A DNA stretch of 64,000 nt, taken from Pseudofabraea citricarpa (Eukaryota > Ascomycota > Leotiomycetes > Helotiales > Dermateaceae). The translations under genes were made by a program, and so were the position numbers. Shown piece after piece: positions 22,467-32,702 of this stretch. Numbering within the stretch: the stretch's first letter is position 1; every line of letters starts with the position of its first letter. The notes under the pieces are model-generated. The model did no database searches. It was not told the origin of the DNA and saw only the letters and a list, made by a program, of their open reading frames with translations. The DNA lies in the NCBI GenBank assembly GCA_029641185.1, contig JAPWGK010000021.1:124001-188000 (forward strand), given 5' to 3'.

Positions 22467-24643
22467 ATGTCAAATGTGCAACAGATCCAGTGGAAAGGAC
22501 CTCCGACAGTGCGTGCAAAGCCAGTTCCTCCAGAGCTGTGGGAGAAACATAAAGAGGAGCTCTGCAGCTTGTACTCGAAGACCAGCCTGGATGATCTTAT
22601 GACGATAATGAGAATCAGGCATCATTTCACACCCTCGTAGGTCACTCCTACATACTCTCAAAACACATCATGTCTTTGAGTTATATGGCTGAGCGAAACC
22701 CCTCCGCTAACCCCACTAGGCGGCGTCAATATATCTCCCAAATAGAAAAATGGGGCGTGCAGAAATACAACAAATCTGGATTGGATAGTTCTAAATCCAA
22801 CATTGCCTCTGTGACGCATGGGGACCATAATGAGAATAAATCTCGAGATTCAGATCAGCCTTCACTAAGAAAACCTTATCCTAAACGCAATGCACCAAAT
22901 TACAGACCGGAAATACCGCCTAAGAAACGCCAGAAGTTATCTAATTTTATTGCTGAAAAGGCTTGTGACGATTTGACTGTAGCCATAAGTCGTTTATCTT
23001 CGTCAAATGACAGAGAACAAGCTTTGGATCCTAGAAATCAGAACGAAGACTCGTCTGGTCAAACATTTTCAACAAGTCATACGCAATATTCGGACCTTCG
23101 TCCTAGAGAAAACGCGCCAGAACAGGATTTCGACAATTATATCAGCGTAAGTGATAGCACCAATGAACCTGAAAAGTCGGAAGATCTGGAAGTAAAAAGT
23201 CTTGTGGGTCTGGATTTGGACGAGATTGAAGATCTGAAAGTCGCCGCCGATTTCTTATTCGCATCGAATTGTCTGATGGATGCATTTGGGACTTATGTGC
23301 TCCTTCTACAGAAACTCAAACTACCAACCACGGGACCTAAAAAGTCCGAAAACATGATAATTGACGCGATTATTGGATGTGGACGCTGTGCCAGGACGCA
23401 ATCACAGATTGAAATTACGATAAATACGCTGAATCAAAAGCTTTCACAGCGGCCTATATACGCCGAGGATACTGCAGAGGAATTCACATGCCGATGCCTA
23501 CTTGAGCATCTTTACAGAAAACAAAAGAACAGCGCCCAAGCAGATTTCCAGCAGCAACTTGCCGGACGGTCTACCTTTGTGCAACAGAGATGTTTGCCCC
23601 AACCAAGGCAAGGCCGCCGAGCACTAAGCTTTCAGATCTATTTTTATCTCGACAGGATTCTATCTACTGCCCATTTCATGAGCATGAACAATCTCAAAAA
23701 TGAGATTATATCTCTCAAGCCAGGGCTGTTCGAGTATGAGTCTGGCCGCATGCGCAACGATTCCATACGGTCGTGCTTGAAGTGGTGCCTTCGTGAGCTT
23801 CAAGCGCGCAGTATTTTCACTGCGCCAAGCATAGATGTGGAATACCTCAACACTGATATCCATCGCGTTGAATTTCTTGCAATTTTCGGAGATATGTGGA
23901 GTGCTTGGAAGAAGGATAAGGCACGGCTTCCGCCGGATGCAAACAGGCATGAGATAGACACAGGCATATCGCCCACAGAATTCTTCGCAGCCATATGCAG
24001 CATGATAATGGCCGCTGCTTCAAAACTCCCGTTTGTGGATATTGGTTTGATGCTTGGACCTTTGGGTCCCGCTTTCAAAAACACCAAAGACATCTATCCA
24101 CGAGCGCTCGGCGGCGTAGAATCCCTTTTGGGAGGTTCCGACTGGCATCTCGCCAACTCATTCCTCAAAGCCTACTTGGAACTCAACAAAGAGCGTCCAC
24201 CAGCTATCACGCCCGAGCAGGTAGCTTGGGGTCGATTTGTAAGTGACAAGATAAAGTCTTTCCTCCGAAAGCAGATCCGTCTCAAGCTCCCCAAGACCAC
24301 AGAAGCCGATCAAGCAGAGCTGGATGTTCTCAAATGCATACGGAGCGACGCGGAAAAAAGCAGCGTGTGCTTCACGGGGATTTTTGAGACGCTGAGCCCA
24401 TCACTACATTCTGCAACGTTTTCGTCACTTCGAGCGCTTCGGGATCGACTGGGCCAGGAGAGCGAAAAGTTTGTTGAAGCACCTGATTTCACCCTACCAT
24501 CAAGGATAATGAGAGATGGATCAATGACCAGCTTGCTTTTGTCGCTGGGATCACTGTCAGAGCTAGATACGGGAGCTTCAGCACTTGAGACCTTAGCAAC
24601 AGTGTCAAGTCATGCGAGGGACAGACTTGCCGAAATGATTTAG
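22467..24643 (+). CDS. Clr5-domain protein
   Basis: Two exons, 22467-22636 and 22720-24643, give 697 aa. The 83-bp intron starts GTAGGT, has a GCTAAC branch site and ends CTAG. The apparent long-ORF start at 22670 lies inside this intron and is not used. Splicing restores an N-terminal Clr5 domain: LWEKHKEELCSLYSKTSLDD...IRHHFTPS joined to RRQYISQIEKWGVQKYNK, the signature of this fungal helical domain of about 55 residues. Residues about 75-185 are polar and disordered, with a Lys/Arg-rich patch (PPKKRQKL) that could be a nuclear signal. The remainder is helical (LDEIEDLKVAADFLFASN...), perhaps TPR-like. Clr5 proteins are abundant in Pezizomycotina and mostly uncharacterised. It converges with the P1 peptidase gene. 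Confidence 0.85.
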
Positions 24644-24918
24644 CCAGGGAAACGGGGCTCCAGCAAAACTTACGGTTGCTCGAGATAAAAGTTGGACCGC
24701 GTCGTGAATGGGTTAACATACTGGCCTTTGTGGAGAGAATGCCTGGAACCATCAAAGATTTTTGCAGCTTCGTCACAGATTCGAATTTTATGGAAGTTGA
24801 TTTTACTACCTCATCAATCTCAGTTGGTGTCTTTAAGCTATTCAAAAGGAGTGATAAAAAGCATCCACCGATTTCTCCTCTCTTAGCTGCAAACCAAAAT
24901 TGAAAACCCGCCACTAAA

Positions 24919-26235
24919 TCAAACGACAACCCGGTGCTTCTCAAGCAGCTCTTGGACTCTCTTGGTAGGGAATCCTTCCAGAAATAAGCCTCCAGCTCCA
25001 GTCCGCCCCTGTCTCCCCGCAACCATCGAGTTGAGGATCGCCTCTTCAGTCGCTTCGGAAGCGGCTCGGAACATGGTGTCCATGGATTCATTCTTGACCA
25101 GTTGGACGGTATTGCTCTCGATGACACCAAATCCATTCACATGGCCACTCTCTACGACCTCGTCTGGTCTGTTGGCATTGGAGAGAGCGAGGAATATATC
25201 GCCGCTGAAATTCCGAGCCGTTCCGTGGCCGCCGACTTGAGAGAGTCCAACTCCACAGTGCTGTGCGAGGCGGTTGAGCTGATGCGGCAGCATTGGTGCA
25301 TCAGTTCTGAACAATGAAATTAGCTGGGGTCTTCAAAATTCAAGATAGGAGACGAACATCAAGATGATAACGATGCTGCCATCGTCTGCCTTGCCTCCGG
25401 GGGTACTCTTGATCTTCTCATCTTCGGCCTTCTCATTGAGCAGAAGCTTTCCCACGGGGACGCCAGCAATGTGCATGTCGGTCTTCAAGCCATAGTTAGA
25501 CTGCACGACGACTCCGACCGTATACTCTTCACCAGCACTGCCCTTGACGACTCTCGAGCTGGTTCCCGTGCCGCCGGGAAACATGTGGCACGTCATCCCA
25601 GCACCGCCGCCGAACTGGCCCTCTTGCACTTCTTCTTGCGTGAGGGCATTCTCGAAAGCTGCTTGGACGTCCTCGGCTACGATCATTGACTGCCACACAT
25701 CATTCAGCCACCAGTCGGCCGTCTCGCCGACGATGGGCGTGCCGTAGTTATGTGAGACCTGGTCGATGGACAGGCCCTTCTCGCGGGCTCGGTTCAAGAG
25801 CCAGGACCAAATGCCTTGGTAGGCGACACCGAGACTGCACGAGTTCGTGAGGGCGATTGGCTATGTGGTCGGTTAATTCAGTTCCCGCGAGCGAGGTACA
25901 GCATGGAGGAGGAGATACAGTGTTTGTGAAGCCCCAATCCCGAATCTGGTATGATCCTGTCACCTCCCCGTTGCCGTTCATCACATGCAGGCCCGCGTAG
26001 CAGGGGATGTAGATGTCGTCGGGGTCTCTGGGGAGGATCACCGTCACACCCTTGAGCACATCCGAGCCATCTTTCCCGATGGTCGCTTGGCCCACTCGGA
26101 CTCCTTGCTGGCCATTAGCAAGCGATGTGTGTGGTAATGCTTATCTGTCGTACCTTTGACATCGAGGATGGAATTCTTTGGGCCCGATGGTAATTTGCCG
26201 GGCTTGTAGCCGAGGTCTTGAATTGTCATGCGCAT
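24919..26235 (-). CDS. P1 (S58/DmpA-like) aminopeptidase
   Basis: Four minus-strand exons, 26235-26154, 26103-25919, 25860-25358 and 25306-24919, give 385 aa. Introns are 50, 58 and 51 bp. It reads DLGYKPGKLPSGPKNSILDV, then GVRVGQATI and GVTVILPR, as in L-aminopeptidase D-Ala-esterase/amidase DmpA. The autocleavage site is visible at DDGS, Gly250-Ser251, nearly the same position as DmpA's Gly249-Ser250, so the precursor should split into alpha and beta chains with Ser251 as the N-terminal nucleophile. NSCSLGVAYQGI and GGGAGMTCHMFPGGTGTSS are further family motifs, and ITDAPMLP follows the nucleophile strand. No signal peptide is seen. A second in-frame ATG sits two codons downstream. Substrates in fungi are not established. 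Confidence 0.9.
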
Positions 26236-26340
26236 TTTTGAAGAGGTTGGGTTGGACGAGGACTTGAAATGGGGCGTGGAGATGGTTTGAAGAGGAGATG
26301 ACTGAGGTGTCCAAAAATCAATCTAGCCTTCACATTCTTG

Positions 26341-26350
26341 ACTTTATATA
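26341..26350 (-). promoter_or_regulatory. TATA-like box of the P1 peptidase gene
   Basis: On the minus strand TAGTATATAAAGT lies about 107 bp upstream of the ATG at 26235, a typical spacing for a fungal TATA element. Confidence 0.45.
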
Positions 26351-27854
26351 CTAGTTTGCAACTGCTTTCCTGTTCTCTTGACGCTTGGAGCCATTGTTCC
26401 TGACATCAAATGACCCCGCTTCGCCTTATCCACCACTTGCGGCCGGTGAGTCAGATTCGAATAACTGACTCTTATAACACAACTGACTTGCCTCTTCCGG
26501 CCTCGAAACTTATGGTATTGGTGTCGTACCTGCAGAAGTAGAATTGCTTCATTTTATTTTGCTTTCGTCGGTCGATGTTGGTGGTTTTTCCTGCCCCAGA
26601 TGAGGGTGTGGGTTCAGGGTGTTGATGCAGACACCTGGTTGTGTCAATGGTCCATTCTCAATATGCACACCCTGCCTTTTTCCAACTTTCTACGCCACCA
26701 TAGAAGAGCTAAGTCTGCCACGAATCAGCAACAGCCACAAATTACTTTATGAAACATAGAAGCGATCTTCCCGAGCTCCGTGAAGGATGGACGGCGACAT
26801 TCAACTTGTCGGTGGAGCCACTCAGCAAGTGCAAATTTGCAAATATGTTAGCCGGCGGCACAGCTGAGCGAGTGGATTTGGTAGGTAGTTACCACACGAC
26901 CTGTCTGGGTAGCGACGAGAGGAAATTCCCGTTCATGATAATATCTACAACCGTGGTAGTATTCCTAGGGATAAGTTACTCGCCTAGACTAACTGCTTTG
27001 CAAAGTCTTCAAATTTCATACCACCTCGGCAGCTTAACATGATAAACTTCGTTTCTATCAATTTCCATCACCGACAACTGCAGCGTCCCCGCAGCATAGC
27101 ACCTACTCATTCTGTTATAGGCGTTCAGTCAACACACGAGAGATATACTCTGGATATTCTCTTCGAGGCACTTTTTATAATCCTCTTACATATCTTCGTA
27201 ACCCACACAGATAGGTATCTTAGATATTTCTTCAGACGGGAACCAGCCACACCTACCAAGTAGCAAAACTTATCCTTTGGGGGGTTTTTTTTTCAATCGA
27301 TTAAGTAGACAAGAGCGCGATCAGATCGTAAAATCAATCTCACTTTGCTGTAAATTCGTAGGATAGCTTCCACTTCCGACTCGGGTTCTCGCTTCGTTCA
27401 AAGAAATAACTTTTTTTTGGTGGCCCTCATACAAAAGAAAACAGAAGTAGGTCGAGAGGTTGGTTATCAAAAGGCAAAATACCACCCCGAAACGGCGGGT
27501 TATTTCGCAACCAAACGATATGTTATCCCACTCCCCGTTTGGGAGTAAAATAGCCGCTATTCCATTTTCCGAGTAGAAAGTTGCATCTCACAAGCGACTA
27601 GATGATAAACGGGGGTTATGACAAAAGTTTCAGGCAGGCAAGTTTCGATTTCTCATTTTCCGAAGGGTAGATTTATTTTCCTGCTTCTGCTTTATGTAAG
27701 CAAGAAAAGAAAAGGCGGAAGCTAAAGGCCAACAGATAAGAAAGAAAGGCATGTGCAGATATAAACTCGCGGTTCTAGCAAAGCCAGTCGTTTGGATCTC
27801 GTTCAACCATCTTCTTTCGCCATTTCGTATTATGCTACATTACATACAGATAAC

Positions 27855-27903
27855 GCTATGCTATGCTATGCTATGCTATATTATGCTATGCTTTGCTTTG
27901 CTA
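27855..27903. repeat. (ATGCT)n microsatellite
   Basis: Units of GCTAT/ATGCT repeat from 27855, first perfect, then with ATATT and CTTTG variants. The whole tract is about 48 bp. Confidence 0.85.
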
Positions 27904-28438
27904 GAACGGTCTACTACATACATATATATGCACAGCAAACGAGACGAAACAAGGCAGGTAAAAGAATAGCAAGAACCAAGAAGACAACTAGGCTAAGATG
28001 GATCGATAATCAGTGAATAATGTAAAGAGAAGAGAACAAAGGACAAGTACTAGACTCCAAAGACCTCCTCCCCTATTAAAAAAAAAGACCTACCTCCCTC
28101 TTCGCTGCGGATCTTTCCACAAAAGTTACTCAAAGTCATTGCCTTGTATGCTCCGTTTCATGCCCGCTCTTACGCTCTCGCTCCCGCTCCCGATTTCGCT
28201 ATCCGACTTTCTCCCAACTCCAAAAAGAAAAATTACAAGTGGTATCTGTACCCTGTCATATCCCCATAACCCAAAAAACCCGTATCTAACGCCGATGTTG
28301 TAAGATAGCCCCAAAAGCAAAGATCCTAGATCCACTCCAAGCATTACGTATCCAACCCGTCTCTTCTCTTTTCTTTTCATATATACCGTCTTCCCACGCC
28401 ATTCATGAGGCATCACTCATCGCTCCTCCCCACCAAGA

Positions 28439-29179
28439 TTATGATCTTCCCCCACTGCTCCTCCTACTCCCCTTCACACCCCTCATAGGCGCCGCACCTC
28501 CACCATACGCATGCGGATCAACCGTCCTGTAACCACCCGGGTCACCCCTCGATTCGCGTTTCGACTTGGAGCGCCGCGGGGGAGAATGTTCCTCGATAAC
28601 GACGACCTCATCACTGGCGCCGGGACTGCGATCCCTCCTCGTCTGACGACTCTCCTCGACGATGACCCTCTCAGTTCTAGGCGGGGGCACGACTTCCGGG
28701 CGGACGATCCTGACGGGGGTGCGGCTGCGATCCCTCCTCACCTCGACCGTCTCGCTGGTGCGGCGGCTGCGGTGCGAGTGGGCATGCGAATGGAGATGCG
28801 AACCCGTGCCGGCCATGGACTTCCTGCGCTCGCGCACCACGACGCTCTCCGTGTAGGCCGACGAGCCGCTCGAGACGTTGTTGAAGTTCATGCACGTGTA
28901 CAGCAGCCAGAGGATCAGCAGGAACCCCGCCACCGACCCGAGCACGATGCCTACTACTACTCCCGGTGCGGGCCCGTCGTTCTGTGATGTGTAGCCCGTC
29001 GGGATGATGCCGTTCTGCGTTTGTCGTCTCGTGAGGGGCCCGGCGTTGCGCGAGAAGAGATCTGTGGCCGTTAGGCTGCCGGCGTCGTTCTCGTTCGAGA
29101 GCAGTTGGAGAGGCGAGTTTTGGTCGGGGTGGACTATTATCTTGAAGGGATTGGGGAGCGGGTGCGGAAGGGGTGGCAT
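28439..29179 (-). CDS. Single-pass membrane protein with basic Ser/Arg-rich tail
   Basis: Single exon, 246 aa, start MPPLPHPLPNPF. No cleavable signal peptide is obvious. One membrane span is clear at about residues 72-95 (PGVVVGIVLGSVAGFLLILW), preceded by a polar segment and followed by a long basic, Ser/Arg/His-rich tail (HLHSHAHSHRSRR, then RDRSRTP and RRSKSKRES). This plan, with a glycine-rich TM and an RS-like cytoplasmic tail, is common among fungal orphan membrane proteins; I cannot name a function. The coding region is GC-rich compared with its flanks. The minus-strand leader contains a CCA-trinucleotide run just upstream of the ATG. Confidence 0.75.
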   Translation of the reverse strand: MPPLPHPLPNPFKIIVHPDQNSPLQLLSNENDAGSLTATDLFSRNAGPLTRRQTQNGIIPTGYTSQNDGPAPGVVVGIVLGSVAGFLLILWLLYTCMNFNNVSSGSSAYTESVVVRERRKSMAGTGSHLHSHAHSHRSRRTSETVEVRRDRSRTPVRIVRPEVVPPPRTERVIVEESRQTRRDRSPGASDEVVVIEEHSPPRRSKSKRESRGDPGGYRTVDPHAYGGGAAPMRGVKGSRRSSGGRS

Positions 29180-30913
29180 CGTGGTGGTGGTGGTGGTGGT
29201 GGTGGATGGTTAATGAGTAGGTGAGTGGTGAGGTGAGTATCGAGTGTTTGCGACGAGAGGCCTAAGGCTGAAGCTGGGGTTGTGGATTGCGATTTGCGAT
29301 TTGCGCCAATGTTCTTGGGGTTGTGAAGATTTGCTTGTTTATTCGCTCGAGAAGGACGACGAGGGCGACGATGCGATTGAGTATGAGGTGAATATGTGGG
29401 GAAGGTCGAGAGGAAGAGGGGACGCGGGTGTCTGAAGAAGGAATCCCACGAGAAGTTCTCCGTTTGGTGTTGTGCCCTCTCAAACAACAATAAGCTTGGG
29501 CCTTGTCTTGGTTGCGTGGTGTCGCAGCGATAAGGAAGCAGAATTGGCTGGGCGCCGTATATATACGGATTGGTGGCTGTCGCAGTATGTTTGAAGACTT
29601 GTTCTGGAGCGAGGGACGATGTTGATGGTGATGGTGATGGTGATGCTATGTAGTGTCTGGTTCTGCTGCTCAATTGCACGATGGACGATGGATAAGGTTG
29701 AAAAGAAGGGGGAAGGTGGGCTGAAACTTGTCGCGGGCGGCGTAATAGATGAAGATGGATGGATGGATGGATGGATGGAATAATGCTGTCACCAGCAGAG
29801 AAAAGCTCCGTAGCCTTGTTTTGGCGGCAGCTCGCTTAAGTTGCAGACTGCAGACAAGGACTGCGGACAGTAGTAGACAGTTGGGCGTGCAGTAGCCACG
29901 AATTCTTTCCGAGTTTGATCAAGAGAGAGAGAGAGAAACAAGAAGAGCGAAAGAACAAGTTGGAGAAGAATCAGAATGAAAGCCCCGCCATGTCCGAATA
30001 GCCATCTCGACACTTACCTGATTCTCTTGTTCGTAATCGAGGAGGTTGGTCGCTACGCCTACTGTCACTACTTACGGACTCCTCGGCCTTTGCTTTGCTA
30101 CTGCACTCGGCTGTGATGGACGGAGACTGACTTGCAGGGAACTCCCACACGTGCTGACACGAACAGCTACTCGGTCGATGGTGGATCCGGGGATGGAAGG
30201 GAAAAAAGCCAAAAGAGGGCAGCAAACCAATAGCGAGCTCTTAACACCAACCAGCTATTGCTGACCATGACGGCGGTTCGCAGGACCTGGCCCTGCACTA
30301 GACTAAAATCATGCCCGTGCCAGTGCCAGTGCCAGGAAATCCAACATCCTTCGTTGCTGCATGCCATTCTGTCTTTTTAGCATCATCTCTTTGTCTGGTC
30401 GCGAGAAACAGAAGATAGAATGCAAGACAAGAATGCAAGACAAGAGCTTCTTATCTATCATCCCCCCTCCGTCACAATCTCCATCACGTGAGTGCCCAGG
30501 CCCGGATGGCAAAATCGCGTCGCCATGGATGCACAGCCACACACTTGGTTCCGCGACAGCAAGTGTTTCTCGATTCTGTCTTTCGTATCTGTCTGTCTCT
30601 GCTGCGGTGTCTCTCTCCTTCTCAACTCCATCCTAATCCTCTCCTTTGAATCACACCGTGTCATCCAAGCTCCTTTGTTCCATCAAGGGCCGACGAGAGG
30701 CAGAAAGCTCCCTTTCTTGTCCAATATCAAAAGTACTCCCTTCTAATCATCTCCTTGCTTCGCTGCTCTCTACATAAAAAGAAGAGCCTCCGCGACGGCT
30801 CTCTCGGCGCTCAGAAAGCACCACCAAGACCAAACACAAGCGCAGCCAAAGCTGTAGGTTCTGCCATCGTCTCATCGCCTCTTCTTCTTCTCCTCTACAT
30901 CACCGTCGCCATC
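29180..30913. other. Divergent intergenic region with simple repeats
   Basis: This separates the divergent membrane-protein and CYSTM genes. It has GGT repeats at 29182-29204, GATGGT repeats at 29618-29644, a (GATG)n run at about 29750-29778 and GA repeats at 29922-29936. No protein-coding gene is supported, although many short ORFs occur because the sequence has low stop density. Confidence 0.45.
29750..29778. repeat. (GATG)n tetranucleotide microsatellite
   Basis: Consecutive GATG units on the plus strand, about six or seven copies, in the promoter-side region of the minus-strand membrane protein. Confidence 0.85.
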
Positions 30914-31390
30914 ATGTCGGGCAAACAAGACCTCCCAGCCGGACCGCCACCGCCGTTGTACACACAGCACGACACCGCATCGACCATCGGGTCGCCGGCG
31001 CCAGCACACATGCAAGCGCAACACACGGGGCAGTCAGACTACTACGGAGCATCACCAGCGATGGGCCACATGCAGCCGTACGGCGGAGGCTACCCGCCTC
31101 AAGGCTATGGGCAACAAGGGGGATATGGCGGAGGGTATGGCGGACCACCACCACCAGAGGGATACCCGCCGCAGGGCTACGGGCCGCAGAGCAACAGCAA
31201 CGGATACTATGCGCCCGGACCGGGCCCGCAGATGGGTGGCTATCAGCAGCAGCAGTACGGCCCCCCGCAGGGCATGTACTATGGTGGGCAGCCGCAGGGC
31301 CAGTATGTCGAGAGGAGGAGGGGACCGGGGTTCTGCGAGGCGCTGCTGGCTAGTTTGGCGTGTTGCTGTTGTTTGGATCTGCTGTTTTAG
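30914..31390 (+). CDS. CYSTM-type Gly/Pro/Tyr-rich membrane-tail protein
   Basis: Single exon, 158 aa. I chose ATG 30914 (context GCCATCATGTCGG); the frame is open upstream, but that part lies in a leader-like sequence. Residues 1-125 are low complexity with many GGY, PPQGYG and QQQQYGPP repeats. The last 25 residues, RRGPGFCEALLASLACCCCLDLLF, form the cysteine-rich C-terminal membrane module (CYSTM) typical of small tail-anchored stress proteins in plants, fungi and yeasts. These are thought to sit in the plasma membrane and affect stress and metal tolerance. Function here is inferred from the tail only. Confidence 0.8.
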   Translation: MSGKQDLPAGPPPPLYTQHDTASTIGSPAPAHMQAQHTGQSDYYGASPAMGHMQPYGGGYPPQGYGQQGGYGGGYGGPPPPEGYPPQGYGPQSNSNGYYAPGPGPQMGGYQQQQYGPPQGMYYGGQPQGQYVERRRGPGFCEALLASLACCCCLDLLF

Positions 31391-32702
31391 ATGGGCTGAG
31401 GGAAAGAGGGGAGAGGGGAGAGAAGGAGGGAGATATACACACACCATACCATACCAGAAGCCCAGCGAGGGTATAGTCTCTTTTTGTTTGTTTTTGTTTT
31501 ATTGCTGCATCACCAATCGGGATGCGCTCTACCGGCGTTTCAGGGGATTGATCTCGATGCGGGCAGTTTTCTTTTGTTTTCATGAGATTACAGCTTCTCC
31601 ATCTGCTGAGTGGGAGAGCAGATCAGCGTCGAGTAAGATACGGGCATTCACTTTTGAAGGGATTTTATTTTTGTAATTAGTATATACATACTTTTCTGTC
31701 GTCCGAGCGGGGTTCAAAATCATATCGTTGTCATCGTAGTACCTGAGAGCCAAACGAGAGAGAGAGGTGGAAGTGAAGCAAACTTAACCTCAAGCTAAAT
31801 TCCAAGCAGCTATTTTTCTCTTTTTCTCTTTCTTTTCTTCATCTCTCCCCTTGATACTGATTACATCTAAACGTCAAATCTTTTCAATGCAAAGACATAA
31901 GCTCACTATTTCCAGATCTTCTTCTCATTTCCTGCTCGATTGTTGTCGCTACCGATAAAGTTAAACACGCTCCCGCTTCAGACCTTGCTTTCTCTCTTTA
32001 TTGCTCTCTTCTCCTAGCATATCTCCCTAGACACCCTTGCCGCTTTCGAATTTTCCATAATTAAAAGAACGAAAGTAATATCAGTCTCCTGACTAAGGGG
32101 ACCGGCATCGATCTGTTAGATTGGTTACCCCCGAGTTCTGAAGTCACCGTGAAAGATTTACGCGATATCTTTGTATTACAAGCCTCCAGGTTTGATTTAA
32201 TAACCGGCTTGGATTTTCAGATTTCGTCAAGGGGCTGAGAGTGAGAGATGAGATGGATTCTCGGCCTGTGCATGTAGATTAACCTGTCCCTGTGTCTAGT
32301 ATGTTGATAAAGATACTAGGAGGAATTACAAGTGTTTTCGCCAGTCACCGGAAGACACTGCACTGCATGATGTACCTAGGTAGTGATTGGACTCGAGCGA
32401 ATCTCTCCAGGTCAAGATATCGTTCTTCGATGGTGCACACGCAAAGCGTGATGTTGGATTTCTGTTCCACGCCACACTCGCGAGATAAGTCCAGCAGATA
32501 ATTTACCGAGAGACTGGGGCATCTATGTAATTTCTATTCTATTATCTATTGCCTACCTACCTAGTCTAGACTCCTAACCTATGTCCCTCAAGCTAAGAAT
32601 AAGAGTTGAGCTGTGTTTTGTGAACAAGAATACAAGTTCCCCCACCCCACACTATAAATACACCCACATCCACACCTGCACCTGCACCAACCAGTCCAAA
32701 CT
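31391..32702. other. Convergent intergenic region
   Basis: This is the 3' flank of the CYSTM gene and of the ABC transporter. It is rich in CT and GA tracts (for example 31398-31430 and 31807-31852). A run of CACACC-like repeats at 32640-32690 lies just past the ABC stop codon. I see no gene. Confidence 0.4.

Larger units (their letters stand above)
26236..28438. other. Intergenic region with a pentanucleotide microsatellite
   Basis: No supportable gene. It contains the P1 peptidase promoter on the left and the 3' flank of the membrane protein at 28439-29179 on the right. A microsatellite of about seven near-perfect ATGCT units lies at 27855-27895, ending in TTTGC variants. Homopolymer runs of T occur at 27284-27293 and 27410-27418. 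The stretch 26.7-27.3 kb has no coding character. Confidence 0.4.

Noticed and set aside
22670..22720. ATG at 22670 as start of the Clr5 gene
   Set aside because: It lies in an intron; the upstream exon supplies the first half of the Clr5 domain in frame.
28511..28987. Plus-strand 158-codon ORF
   Set aside because: Antisense to the single-pass membrane protein; long only because the region is GC-rich.
30755..30913. Upstream extension of the CYSTM protein
   Set aside because: The extension is leader-like and precedes a well-placed ATG.
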